Positions 9,324 through 18,606 of a stretch of DNA of 64,000 nucleotides are shown here, piece after piece (position 1 is the stretch's first letter; every line of letters begins with the position of its first letter). The DNA is from Deinococcus aquatilis DSM 23025 (GTDB taxonomy: Bacteria > Deinococcota > Deinococci > Deinococcales > Deinococcaceae): NCBI RefSeq assembly GCF_000378445.1, contig NZ_KB899703.1, positions 1 through 64,000 of the forward strand. The letters are read 5' to 3'. Both the position numbers and the translations under genes were made by a program. The notes under the pieces were generated by a model. That model saw only the letters and a program-made list of their open reading frames with translations. It was not told the origin of the DNA and did not search any database.

Positions 9324-11293
9324 CCGAGTCGGCGCCGCAGACCATCCTGATCACGGGGAGTGCGGGGTTCGTAGGCTCGCATCTGGTGGAGCGCTTCCTA
9401 AACGAAGGCCACACCGTCATCGGCGTGGACAACTATATCAGCGGTCAGCGCCAGAACACCGCGTTGTTTCTACAGCATCCCCGCTTCCGCTTCATTCAGG
9501 CCGATGTCAGCCAGGGCATCCCCTACACCGGGGACACCCTGGACTGGGTGCTGCATTTCGCTTCTCCAGCCAGCCCCCCCCACTACCAGGAATTCCCGGT
9601 CGAAACCCTGATGGTGGGTGCCCAGGGCACCCAACACGGTCTGGAGTTGGCTCTCAAGCACGGCGCGAAGTTCTTTCTGGCCAGCACCAGCGAGGTGTAC
9701 GGTGATCCGCATGTGCATCCCCAGCCGGAGAGTTACTGGGGGCATGTCAATCCCAACGGCTTGAGAAGCTGCTACGACGAGGCCAAACGCTACGCCGAGG
9801 CGATGACCATGGCGTATCACCGGGCCAAGGGGGTAGACACCCGGATCATCCGGATCTTCAACACCTACGGCCCGCGCATGCGGGCCGACGATGGGCGGGT
9901 GATCACCAACTTCGTGCATCAGGCGTTGCGGGGCGAGGCACTGACGATCTACGGCGACGGGTTGCAGACGCGCAGCTTTCAGTATGTGGACGATCTGGTC
10001 GAAGGGATCGTGCGGTTGATGGGCGTGAGTTATCACGAGCCGGTGAACCTGGGCAATCCGACGGAATTCACCATGCTGGAACTGGCGGATGTGGTGCGGG
10101 AGATTATTGATCCGGAGCTGGCGGTGGTGTATCAGGCTGCGCCGAGCGATGATCCCCAGCAGCGTAAACCTGACATCTCCCGCGCACAGGAACTGCTCGG
10201 CTGGACACCCCAGGTGGCCCTGGCCCAGGGGCTGAGCATTACTACTGCCGCCTTCCGGGAAGACCGCATAAAAACGGAGCAGGCCGCCCACACACCTCTG
10301 GTGAGCGTGGTCATTCCGACCCGCAACCGCCCGGATTTGCTGCTTCAGCGGGCAGTCAGAACGGCCCTCGCGCAGACGCTGCACAACATAGAAGTCATCG
10401 TGGTCATCGACGGCCCTGATCCGGCCACTGTGCAGGCGCTCTCAGAGGTACCTGATTCCAGACTGCGCGTTCTGGCCCTGCCAGACAACATCGGAGCCGC
10501 CGAAGCCCGCAACATTGGCATTCGTGCGGCTCAGGCAGAATGGATCGCGCTGCTGGACGATGACGATGAGTGGGCACCCGAAAAACTGGAACGGCAGCTG
10601 GAAGCGGCGCGGGCTTCTGCCCATGCCCAGCCGATCGTGGTTTGCCGGTATTTCCTGCCCACCCCGCAGGGCACCCACGAAGAGCCGCCCCGTTTTCCCC
10701 GTGCAGGCGAGGCCATCGGGGATTACCTCATGGCACGGGATGCCTGGTTGTCGCGTGACCGCACGCTGATGAGTACGGTGTTGTTTGCCCGGCGTGAACT
10801 GTTTTTGCAGGTGCCCTTCGATCCTGCTCTGCGCCGCCATCAGGATTGGGACTGGTTGTTGCGGGTTGCCGGATTGCCCGGAGTCGGTTTCGAGGGCGTT
10901 TCCGAACTGCTGGCGACCTATCACTTTCACGAACCCCGTCCTCACATGAGTTTGTCGGCCAAGTGGAGCGAGTCTCTGAAGTGGGCCGAAGCACACTACC
11001 GGGATGGGCGGCTGAGCCAGCGGGCGTACGTAGGTTTCATCGTCTTTCATGTGTCCCAGTTCGCGGCCAACGACGGAACCGCCAAGGCGTTCTGGTCAAC
11101 CTCGCGGGCCGTATTGTCGGGGCGGCCCCGGCCCTTCGAGGTTGGCCGCTACGTGGCGACGTGGGTCTTTCCGCAGCAGGTGCGGCGGCGTATTCATGTC
11201 CTGGCCGAAACAGGCTGGGCGCAGGTGCGGCCTCCCCGCCGAACGGAGAGGAGCCGAACGGACATAGGTCAAACGGATGCCGGACAGGTCTGA
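9320..11293 (+). CDS. fused UDP-xylose synthase (UXS) and GT2 glycosyltransferase
   Basis: 657 residues in one uninterrupted frame. Residues 1-315 are a clear UDP-glucuronate decarboxylase: GSAGFVGS, ASTSEVYGDP, RSCYDEAKR with Y152 and K156 as the YxxxK pair, FNTYGPRM, and TRSFQYVDDLVEG. This domain converts UDP-glucuronate to UDP-xylose. From residue 328 a GT-A family 2 transferase starts (VSVVIPTRNRPDLLLQRAV), with acidic metal/nucleotide motif LLDDDDEW at 411-418 and a C-terminal region to about 640. The junction (near 10260-10300) has no stop or frameshift. Since Ugd is encoded just upstream, the fusion suggests that the transferase uses UDP-xylose made by its own N-terminal domain; this is inference. 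Confidence 0.88.
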   Translation: MTESAPQTILITGSAGFVGSHLVERFLNEGHTVIGVDNYISGQRQNTALFLQHPRFRFIQADVSQGIPYTGDTLDWVLHFASPASPPHYQEFPVETLMVGAQGTQHGLELALKHGAKFFLASTSEVYGDPHVHPQPESYWGHVNPNGLRSCYDEAKRYAEAMTMAYHRAKGVDTRIIRIFNTYGPRMRADDGRVITNFVHQALRGEALTIYGDGLQTRSFQYVDDLVEGIVRLMGVSYHEPVNLGNPTEFTMLELADVVREIIDPELAVVYQAAPSDDPQQRKPDISRAQELLGWTPQVALAQGLSITTAAFREDRIKTEQAAHTPLVSVVIPTRNRPDLLLQRAVRTALAQTLHNIEVIVVIDGPDPATVQALSEVPDSRLRVLALPDNIGAAEARNIGIRAAQAEWIALLDDDDEWAPEKLERQLEAARASAHAQPIVVCRYFLPTPQGTHEEPPRFPRAGEAIGDYLMARDAWLSRDRTLMSTVLFARRELFLQVPFDPALRRHQDWDWLLRVAGLPGVGFEGVSELLATYHFHEPRPHMSLSAKWSESLKWAEAHYRDGRLSQRAYVGFIVFHVSQFAANDGTAKAFWSTSRAVLSGRPRPFEVGRYVATWVFPQQVRRRIHVLAETGWAQVRPPRRTERSRTDIGQTDAGQV

Positions 11294-11372
11294 TGCGTGG
11301 TTGCCTCCACAATTCATCCAGCGATCAGGTACGCCGTTTCCGGCTGACAGACTGCAAAGGCAGGCGAAGTGA

Positions 11373-12557
11373 ATGACGCCCCATGTGGTGATCTACCGCG
11401 AGAATCTTCTGGCCTATTCGGAGACGTTTATTCTGAATCAGGCAGAGGCGCTGACCCGCTTCACGCCCTATTACGTGGGCACGCGCCGGGTCGAGGGCAT
11501 TTCTACGCCCTCAGACCGGACACTGATTTTGAGTAGCGGTGATCTTCGTGGCCGTCTGTCCGAGCTGTGGTACAAGGCGACGGGCCTTGCCCCCCGGCTT
11601 GACCGGCAGATCCGCGCTGTTCGGCCCCAGCTGCTCCACGCGCACTTTGGCCCTGATGGAGCGCAGGCTCTTCCGTTGGCCCGCCGCCTGAAACTGCCGC
11701 TGGTGGTCACGTTTCACGGCTTCGATGCCACCATGCACGACGCCGAACTGCGGGCCTCTCCCGTGTTGAGGGACCGCCAGTTGGTGTCCAGACGCCCCGA
11801 ACTGATCCGCAAAGGCGCACTCTTCATTGCCGTATCCGAGCATATCCGCAGGCAACTGCTTGCCAAGGGCTTCCCAGCCCAGAAGGTTGTGACGCACTAC
11901 AACGGGATCGATACGTCCGTCTTTGTGCCCGCTGCGGAACCTGCCGAGGAGCCGCTGGTGTTGTTCGTGGGCCGTCATGTGGAAAAAAAGGGCGGAAGTT
12001 CGCTGCTACGGGCCATGCATACGCTTCAGCAGCGGCTTCCAGCGGCCCGCCTGGTGTTGATCGGCGAAGGGCCTCTGTTGCAACCTCTGGAAGAATTGGC
12101 CGCGCAACTGGGGCTGAATGCTCTGTTCGTGGGCCGTCAGACGCCGGAGCAGGTGCGGGGTTGGATGCGGGAGGCTCAGGTGTTGTGTGTGCCCAGTGTC
12201 ACAGCCCGCAACGGCGATACCGAGGGCCTGCCCACCGTGATTCTGGAGGCGATGGCGATGGGCCTGCCGACCGTGACCACGGCCAGTGCGGGCAACCCTG
12301 AGGCCGTGACGCACGGCGAGACCGGATTTGTGGTGCCGGAACACGATGAGGCTGCACTGGCACACGCGATCCTGCAACTTCTGGAGGACCGCCCGCTGAG
12401 CCAACGTTTCCGGGCTGCCGCGCTGGACGATGTGCGGGCACGCTTCGACTCGCGTGTATTGGTCCGCAAGCTTGAAGGTCTTTACGAGTCGGTGTCGTCT
12501 GCTGAATCCGTACAGGCACAGCAGCGCCGCTGGTCGGGCGACGTGGGTTCCACATGA
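11373..12557 (+). CDS. GT4 family glycosyltransferase
   Basis: 394 residues with the GT-B fold. The N-terminal domain has LLHAHFGPDGAQ and VTFHGFD. The C-terminal domain has VLFVGRHVEKKGGSSLLRAM, LIGEGP, and the EGLPTVILEAMAMGLPTV nucleotide-sugar binding stretch with the EX7E pattern. These are retaining transferases that commonly build capsule or exopolysaccharide repeat units. It lies 79 bp after the fused UXS/GT2 gene, and its stop overlaps the start of the flippase gene as ATGA, so they are probably co-expressed. Sugar specificity is not readable. Confidence 0.9.
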   Translation: MTPHVVIYRENLLAYSETFILNQAEALTRFTPYYVGTRRVEGISTPSDRTLILSSGDLRGRLSELWYKATGLAPRLDRQIRAVRPQLLHAHFGPDGAQALPLARRLKLPLVVTFHGFDATMHDAELRASPVLRDRQLVSRRPELIRKGALFIAVSEHIRRQLLAKGFPAQKVVTHYNGIDTSVFVPAAEPAEEPLVLFVGRHVEKKGGSSLLRAMHTLQQRLPAARLVLIGEGPLLQPLEELAAQLGLNALFVGRQTPEQVRGWMREAQVLCVPSVTARNGDTEGLPTVILEAMAMGLPTVTTASAGNPEAVTHGETGFVVPEHDEAALAHAILQLLEDRPLSQRFRAAALDDVRARFDSRVLVRKLEGLYESVSSAESVQAQQRRWSGDVGST

Positions 12558-14059
12558 GCGGTCTGAAAGACAAGACCATGCGGGCCATCAAATGGAGTTC
12601 ACTCTCCTTTCTGACCACCGTGCTGCTGACGCCCCTGTTTGCGGCAGTGTTGGCCCGCCTGCTGACCAAAGAAGAATTCGGCCTGTTTGCCATCGGCCTG
12701 AGCCTGTATGCGGTCGGACAGTACATTGCAGATTTCGGCATCGGGCAGGCCCTGGTGCAGAAAAGCGACCTGACTGAAGAAGACATCCGGGCCGGGTTTA
12801 CATCGTCGGTCATGCTGGGCCTGCTGGCAACCGTATTGGCCTGGCTGCTGGCACCTGTAGCTGGCAAATTTTTCAACAATCCGGATGTCACGCCGTTCAT
12901 GCGTACCTACGCCTGCGTGTACGTTATTGCGTCGTTGGCGACTGTATCGACGAGTTTGCTGCGCCGCGCCCTGCGGTTCAAGCCCCTCATGGTTGCGGAG
13001 GTCGGGTCTTACGTGATCGGGCAGGGCGTCTTCGGATTGGGGGCCGCTTACCTGGGGTTCGGCGCGTACAGCCTGATCATCAGCGCCGCCGTGCAGGGCG
13101 TCATTCAGCTGTCGGTGTCTTATTTCTACGGTCGTCACCCCTTTCGTTTCACGTTCCGGGGCGACTCCTACCGCGCGCTCTACGCCTTCGGGGGCCGCGC
13201 CTCGCTGATCAGTTTTCTGGAATTCCTCAGTGTCAATCTGGACACCCTGATGATCGGCCGCTTCTACGGAACCGCCACCCTCGGCCTGTATAACCGGGGT
13301 TACAACACCATCTACGCGCCGTTGATGGGTATGGCCCGCAGCCTGACCCGCGTCCTTGCGCCGTCGTTCAGCGTGGTGCAGCACGATCAGGGCAAATTGC
13401 GCTCCGCCTACCTGTCGGGCCTGATGGCGCTGTCGGTGCTGCTGTTCAGTCTGGCCGCGTGCGCCTTCGTGTCAGCCCACGAAATCGTGCTCGTGCTGCT
13501 CGGAGACTCGTTTGTCGGTGTGGTACCCATCGTGCAGATTTTGGCGCTCTTTATTCCCTTTCCTGTTCTCAGCAATCTGTCGGCAGTCCTGGCCGAGGCC
13601 TCTGCCCGCCTGAACACCAAAATTGCGGTGCAGTCGGTGTATCTGGTGGTGCTGGCCGCCGCATACTGGACGGCCTACCGTCTTGGCTGGGGCATCGTCG
13701 GTTTTGCGGGCGTGCTGGTGGTGGCGGGCGCTCTGCGCAGCTTCGCCTACGCGTTCGTGGCCCGCCACATCATCGGCGGCGGCGGTCAACACATTGTCCG
13801 TGCCTACGGCGTGGGGCTGTCGTGCGGTCTGGCTGTGGCCGCCGCCCTGTTCGTGGTGGTCTATCCGCTGCGTCAGACAGGTCTCTCTGCATTCGTCCTG
13901 TTCGGCATAGAAGGCCTGGTGGGGGGTGCACTCGTGCTTGCAGTGCTGCTCTTCGGTCCACCCAACGAACTGCAGCAACAGGCCCGCCGCCTTTCCAGAC
14001 AATTCCTGTCGCGCACTGAACGTTGGTGGCGGGCCATTCATCCCACCGAAGGCACCTGA
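12554..14059 (+). CDS. oligosaccharide flippase, Wzx/MOP family
   Basis: 501 residues with about 12-14 hydrophobic segments. The N terminus, KDKTMRAIKWSSLSFLTTVL and ARLLTKEEFGLFAIGLSLYA, is typical of the polysaccharide-transport branch of the MOP superfamily (PF01943/PF13440 type). These proteins flip undecaprenyl-linked oligosaccharide units across the cytoplasmic membrane. It is start/stop-overlapped with the upstream GT4 gene. No Wzy-type polymerase or initiating phosphoglycosyl transferase is seen in this window; they may lie to the left. Confidence 0.9.
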   Translation: MSGLKDKTMRAIKWSSLSFLTTVLLTPLFAAVLARLLTKEEFGLFAIGLSLYAVGQYIADFGIGQALVQKSDLTEEDIRAGFTSSVMLGLLATVLAWLLAPVAGKFFNNPDVTPFMRTYACVYVIASLATVSTSLLRRALRFKPLMVAEVGSYVIGQGVFGLGAAYLGFGAYSLIISAAVQGVIQLSVSYFYGRHPFRFTFRGDSYRALYAFGGRASLISFLEFLSVNLDTLMIGRFYGTATLGLYNRGYNTIYAPLMGMARSLTRVLAPSFSVVQHDQGKLRSAYLSGLMALSVLLFSLAACAFVSAHEIVLVLLGDSFVGVVPIVQILALFIPFPVLSNLSAVLAEASARLNTKIAVQSVYLVVLAAAYWTAYRLGWGIVGFAGVLVVAGALRSFAYAFVARHIIGGGGQHIVRAYGVGLSCGLAVAAALFVVVYPLRQTGLSAFVLFGIEGLVGGALVLAVLLFGPPNELQQQARRLSRQFLSRTERWWRAIHPTEGT

Positions 14060-14145
14060 GAGCCGCTGCATCTTCTTTCTCTTTGTCCCTCCATCCGAAC
14101 AGTTCTCACCCAGTTGCCCTCATCCGAGCAGGAAGGAACATTGCC

Positions 14146-15105
14146 ATGACCAATTTGATCCCCCCATCTCCTCCAGAAGTCGGTGTGCAGGCCGCGCCCC
14201 AGGCGACCCCGATCAGCAGCGGCACCGCTGCTATCGTGGTGACCTACAACCGCAAGGCGCTGCTGCACCGCTGCCTTACCCTGCTGCTTGGTCAGACGGC
14301 AGCACTGGAACATATCTACGTCATAGACAACGCCTCGACAGATGGCACAGCCGAAGTCATTCCGCAGGACCCACGCATTACCCATGTGCGCCTGGAAAGC
14401 AATTTGGGCGGTGCCTACGGGTTCTCGTACGGCGTACAGCAAGCACTTGAAGGCAACTACCAGTACGTGTGGTTGATGGACGACGACTGCCTGCCCGAAC
14501 CCGAGGCCCTGGCCGAACTCCTGACCTATACGCCCCAGAGCGAGGCCCTGTGCAGCGCCGTGTTGGCCCGCGACGGGCGCTACGATCTCCATCAGCGCCG
14601 CAGCTTCGATGAGGTGCGCCTGAGCGAAACCGACCTGCCAAAAGAGGCCTACACCCAGCAGGGCACGCCCGTAGACCTGTTTACCTTTGTCAGTGTGCTG
14701 ATCAGCACGGACGCAGTGCGGCGGGCAGGTCTTCCCGTCAACAACTTCTTTTTCATGTACGACGACAGCGAATATGCCCTGCGACTGCGCGAGCTGGGCA
14801 TCACCACCCGCCTGGTGCCTTCCAGCCGGGTGTGGCACCACGGCAGCCTCACCTACCCGCCCGTCCGAACCGCTTATAACCCGCTCAAGCACTACTACAA
14901 CACGCGCAATCAACTGTTGGTCTACCGCCAGTACGGCACCTCTTCCCCGTGGTATGCCATCCGGCTGCTGGTCAAAACGGGCGGCGCGTTTATCCGGCTG
15001 GCCCAGCACCGCGAACTGAATCGCCGCTCGGCAGGGCTGGCAGCGCGGGCCTTGCTGGACGCTGTGCGGGGCCGGGCATATGTTCGGGCTATCCGCACGA
15101 ATTGA
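14146..15105 (+). CDS. GT2 family glycosyltransferase (rhamnosyl/galactofuranosyl-type)
   Basis: 319 residues from ATG 14146, which is preceded by AGGAAGGA; the longer open frame from 14023 has no start signal and overlaps the flippase gene. The GT-A fold shows AAIVVTYNRKALLHRCLTLL, YVIDNASTDGT, ESNLGGAYGFSYG and the metal motif WLMDDDCLPEPEA. A later NNFFFMYDDSEYALRLRELG is like the rhamnosyltransferase/galactofuranosyltransferase (WbbL/GlfT2) group. It is the last gene of the polysaccharide run and is followed by a strong terminator. Confidence 0.9.
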   Translation: MTNLIPPSPPEVGVQAAPQATPISSGTAAIVVTYNRKALLHRCLTLLLGQTAALEHIYVIDNASTDGTAEVIPQDPRITHVRLESNLGGAYGFSYGVQQALEGNYQYVWLMDDDCLPEPEALAELLTYTPQSEALCSAVLARDGRYDLHQRRSFDEVRLSETDLPKEAYTQQGTPVDLFTFVSVLISTDAVRRAGLPVNNFFFMYDDSEYALRLRELGITTRLVPSSRVWHHGSLTYPPVRTAYNPLKHYYNTRNQLLVYRQYGTSSPWYAIRLLVKTGGAFIRLAQHRELNRRSAGLAARALLDAVRGRAYVRAIRTN

Positions 15106-15154
15106 CCGCCGGTCGATCATCAGCACGCGCGTCCTTCGTGACCCAACAGACTCT

Positions 15155-15188
15155 GGAGCCACCGAACATCTCTTCTGTCGGTGGCTCC
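15155..15188. terminator. bidirectional terminator
   Basis: A perfect 11-bp stem (GGAGCCACCGA / TCGGTGGCTCC) with a 12-nt loop lies between the convergent GT2 and permease genes. Confidence 0.8.
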
Positions 15189-15225
15189 ATGTTATAGATC
15201 TGTTTGAACCTGTTCTGGACGTGCT

Positions 15226-16659
15226 CTAGAGTTCGGCCCTGTCTGCCACCGACAGTTCGTGGGTCAGGCGGTCAGGTGATCCACGCTTGAAGAGGGCGCT
15301 GGTAATCAGGAAGGCCAGCGGCGCAGAAACCAGCAACGCTGCGGCGAGCAGCAAAAAGCTGGTGCCTTCGTCCCGCGCCGTGGTCACCACAGCCACCACG
15401 ATAATCAGCGCGGGCAGCAGAGAAATGCCGATCACGCCCGGCAGGCCGCCCGGAATGCGGAAGGGGCGCACCATCTCGGGCACACGCACCCGCAGCACGA
15501 CCAGCGACGTGAATTGCAGCAGCAGGCTGACGCCGTACAGCAGCACGGTGGTCACGGCCAATGTCTGGAAGGGGCCGACCACCAGCAGCGCGTAGATGAC
15601 GCAGCAGGCGATGATGGAGATCATGGGCGTGCCGAAGCGGGGATGGCGGGCCACCAGCGCGGCAGGCAGGTAACCGTCCGAGGCCAGCACGAAGGGCAGG
15701 CGGCTGTTGGAAAACACCATCGCGTTGAAAAGCCCTGCCGCGCAGAACATCCCGCCCACGGCCACCCAGATGCCCAGCCAGCGCCCACCGATAGCGGTTG
15801 CCAGTTCAGGAAAAAAGGCCGTGTCGCCCCATTTGGTGTACTCCACACCCGAGGTCAGGCCCGCCAAGACAGGCAACAGGTAGGCGAAGATGATCAGCGG
15901 CACCGCGATCAGCATGGCCTTGGGCACCACCTTCAGCGGTCTTTCGATCTCGCCCAGGATGGTGCTGATGCTGTCCCAGCCCAGAAAGTTGTACATGACC
16001 ACAAACAGGCCCAGCCCAAACGCCCCGATGATGCCCGTATCGGGCGGCGTGACCGGCAACCAGAACGGCGCGGGATTGGCCGCCCAGCGCACACCTGCCA
16101 GCACGAACATCGTGATGAACGGCGCGAACACCATCACGGCAAACACCTTGCTGCTGTCTCCCACAGCTTTTGCGCCCCGAATATTGAGAAAGCCGAAGCC
16201 GGTGATCAGCAGGGCGGCGACGATCCAGCGCACCGCTGCCGAATCGTCAATGATGGTGCTGCCGAAGGCGAGGCGCAAAAAACTGCTGGTGTATTCGGCA
16301 AACAGGGCCGCAAAACTGGCCGCGATAACGAGGCCGTACAGCCAACTGATCCAGCCCTGAGTAAAGCCCCAGAAGCGGCCCAGAGCGCGGTTGACCCAGA
16401 CGTAATAACCGCCCTCCACCGGCATGGCAGTAGAGAGTTCAGTGACCATCAGGGCGGTGGGAATGCTCCAGATCAACGGCGTGATCAGGATCAGGGCAAT
16501 CGCCATGCCCGGCGCAGAACCGGCGACCACCCCCTCAATGCCGAATGCGCCGCCCGCCACCGTGAAGTAGATGACCATGATGACGCCCCACAGCCCCAGT
16601 TTGGGCCGTCCGGGGACAGGGGCAGGAGAACTTCCAGCAGTGGTGGGCTTGACCGTCAT
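15226..16659 (-). CDS. APC superfamily amino acid/amine permease
   Basis: 477 residues from ATG 16659 (GCGAGG upstream); the TTG at 16680 is a weaker choice. About 12 membrane segments. The N terminus, KLGLWGVIMVIYFTVAGGAFGIEGVVAGSAPG, holds the GxG-type first-helix break that binds substrate in APC carriers. It is divergent from a PucR-type regulator and a GABA-type catabolic operon, so uptake of GABA, a polyamine or a related amine is likely. The substrate is an inference from neighbours. Confidence 0.85.
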   Translation of the reverse strand: MTVKPTTAGSSPAPVPGRPKLGLWGVIMVIYFTVAGGAFGIEGVVAGSAPGMAIALILITPLIWSIPTALMVTELSTAMPVEGGYYVWVNRALGRFWGFTQGWISWLYGLVIAASFAALFAEYTSSFLRLAFGSTIIDDSAAVRWIVAALLITGFGFLNIRGAKAVGDSSKVFAVMVFAPFITMFVLAGVRWAANPAPFWLPVTPPDTGIIGAFGLGLFVVMYNFLGWDSISTILGEIERPLKVVPKAMLIAVPLIIFAYLLPVLAGLTSGVEYTKWGDTAFFPELATAIGGRWLGIWVAVGGMFCAAGLFNAMVFSNSRLPFVLASDGYLPAALVARHPRFGTPMISIIACCVIYALLVVGPFQTLAVTTVLLYGVSLLLQFTSLVVLRVRVPEMVRPFRIPGGLPGVIGISLLPALIIVVAVVTTARDEGTSFLLLAAALLVSAPLAFLITSALFKRGSPDRLTHELSVADRAEL

Positions 16660-16814
16660 GGAAACCTCGCTTGGACACAAAAGAAAAAAACGATAGGCAA
16701 ACGGCTGATGAACTGTGGAAAAGATGAGCTGTGGTAAAGAAGCCTCAGCTTAATCAAGTCATCATCCGGCTGGCCTGTGACAGACCCACCAAGTTGAGAC
16801 GGAGAAATTGGCAG

Positions 16815-16844
16815 TTGGTCACAATGTCTGGCGTCCAGTATTCT
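16815..16844 (+). promoter_or_regulatory. possible promoter for PucR-type regulator
   Basis: TTGGTC, an 18-bp spacer and TATTCT lie 38 bp before GTG 16883, within the 223-bp divergent region shared with the permease gene. Confidence 0.3.
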
Positions 16845-16882
16845 CTGCGGTGTGAAGCGCCTTGCATCTCTGGAGCCATGCC

Positions 16883-18484
16883 GTGCAAGTTGCTGATGTG
16901 CTGGCGCTGCCCGCCTGCGCCCATGCGGAGATTGTCCGGGGAACGGCAGCCGACCTGACCCGCACGGTGCGGCTGGCCCACGTCATAGACGTGCCCGACG
17001 CCCAGAGCTGGGTGCGTCCCGGCACGTTGCTGCTCACCACCGGGCTGTCGTGGCCGCGTGAGGCGGAGGCGCTGGCCCTTTTCGGTCAGGATCTGGCGCG
17101 GCGCGGCCCAGCGGCGGTAATGCTGGCCGTGCCGCACTTTTTTTCTGCCTTTCCGCCAGAGGTGGCCGGGGCGCTGGCCGAATCCGGCATTCCGGCTCTG
17201 GAACTGCCCTGGGAAGTGCCGTTCGTGGAGGTGGTGCAGCAGACCCACGAGTTTATTCTGCACGCCCAGGCCGATCATCTGGCCCGCAGCGAATCTATTC
17301 ACCGGGCGCTGACCCGCGCCGCACTGGGCGGACAGCTCAGTGATGTGGCCGGAACATTGTCGGAGCAACTGGGGCGAGTGGCGCTGCTGCTGGCCCGCAA
17401 CGGCTCTCCCCTGATTCCTCATACAGGGCTGACACCAGCCCCCGATCCGGCGCTGGCGCGGCTCGCGTTGGCTCGCCCCGGCACGGCTCCGCGCCCGCTG
17501 GCAGGCGGCGTATTGGTTCCGGTGGTGCTGCGTGGACAGCGCGAGGGTGGAGTCTGGGTGGCGGGTGCGGCCTCCTCCGGCCAGGCCGCTGCCGCAGACG
17601 CTGGGCCACAGGCGGGGCCGGGACATGATCTGGAGGTCCGGGCTGCCGAGCACGCGGCCACTGTTGCCGCCCTGTTGATGTTGGCCCAGCAGGATATGGA
17701 GGTGCTGGAGGCGCGGCTGGGATACGCCTTCGTGGATACGCTGCTGGAGGGAAGATTTACTGCCGATTCCAGCCTGCATGAGCGGGCGCGGCGGCTGGGA
17801 TTCGACGTTCTGGGCAGCTATACGGTGGCGCTGCTGGTGCTGCCGGGTGCGCTGCCCCTCTTGCCTGAAGGCTTTGCCCAACGCGAACAGGCCACCAAAC
17901 GACTGCGTGGGGCGCTGATCTCGCTGGGAGCCGCGCCGCTGGTCAGCGTCAGCCTCGATCACATCTGGTTCCTGCTGCCCCAGAGCCTCAGCGCCGAGCG
18001 GGTGTGGGCGCGGCTGGGTTGGCAGGAGGCCGGAAATTCTGAAACGGTTCCCGGCATGGTGTACGGGCGGGAACGGCTGGGCGTGGCAGGCGTGGCGCAG
18101 AGCCGGGCCGAGGTGCTGGCGCTGGCAGCCTACGCGCAACCCGGCCAACTGCGTTCCTATGCCGAGGTGCTGGTCCCCCGCGCCCTCAGCGGCGACCGCG
18201 ACGCTCAGGCCGACCTGATGCGCGGTCTGCTGGAACCTTTGCGTGGGGCGCGGGGTGGAGCCGCCCTGATCGCCACCGTGCAGGCGCTGTGCGACACGGG
18301 TTTTGCCCAGGCCGAAGCTGCCGCCCGCCTCAAGATTCACGGCAATACGCTGCGTTACCGCATGGACCGCATAGAGGCGCTGACAGGCCGCCCGCTGGCA
18401 GACCCGGCCACCAGGTCGCTGTGGTGGCTGGCATTACAACTGGGGGCGCTGGAACTGGGAACGCCGCAACCCAGCCAACTCTAG
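16883..18484 (+). CDS. PucR family transcriptional regulator
   Basis: 533 residues. Residues 1-125 form the PucR N-terminal domain (VQVADVLALPACAHAEIVRG, SWVRPGTLLLTTG). The middle is a GAF/GGDEF-like linker region. The C terminus has the HTH_30 domain (AEAAARLKIHGNTLRYRMDR, then IEALTGRPL). The start is taken at GTG 16883 because PucR proteins begin close to this motif and GGAG lies upstream; a TTG at 16862 is also in frame. The family activates purine, amine or GABA catabolism. Its position between a permease and aminotransferase genes indicates that it controls both. Confidence 0.88.
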   Translation: MQVADVLALPACAHAEIVRGTAADLTRTVRLAHVIDVPDAQSWVRPGTLLLTTGLSWPREAEALALFGQDLARRGPAAVMLAVPHFFSAFPPEVAGALAESGIPALELPWEVPFVEVVQQTHEFILHAQADHLARSESIHRALTRAALGGQLSDVAGTLSEQLGRVALLLARNGSPLIPHTGLTPAPDPALARLALARPGTAPRPLAGGVLVPVVLRGQREGGVWVAGAASSGQAAAADAGPQAGPGHDLEVRAAEHAATVAALLMLAQQDMEVLEARLGYAFVDTLLEGRFTADSSLHERARRLGFDVLGSYTVALLVLPGALPLLPEGFAQREQATKRLRGALISLGAAPLVSVSLDHIWFLLPQSLSAERVWARLGWQEAGNSETVPGMVYGRERLGVAGVAQSRAEVLALAAYAQPGQLRSYAEVLVPRALSGDRDAQADLMRGLLEPLRGARGGAALIATVQALCDTGFAQAEAAARLKIHGNTLRYRMDRIEALTGRPLADPATRSLWWLALQLGALELGTPQPSQL

Positions 18485-18490
18485 GACACG

Positions 18491-18524
18491 TTGTCGGGCG
18501 GTGTTGTCGGACTACCACAACAAA
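18491..18524. promoter_or_regulatory. repeated TTGTCGG element upstream of aminotransferase
   Basis: TTGTCGG occurs at 18491-18497 and again at 18504-18510, followed by CCACAACAAA, which partly mirrors it. It lies between pucR and the aminotransferase operon and could be the regulator's binding region. Confidence 0.3.
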
Positions 18525-18606
18525 TACCCCCTGTTTTCGGTGGTTGCCCCCCATGCGCCCCCTGACTGCAGGGCTTACGCTGGCCGTTCAAAGGGAGGGC
18601 TTTGCT

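Noticed and set aside
18289..18606. N-terminal extension of the first aminotransferase into pucR
   Set aside because: The extension is the pucR coding region in another frame. ATG 18607 has a strong ribosome site and matches the family's normal length.
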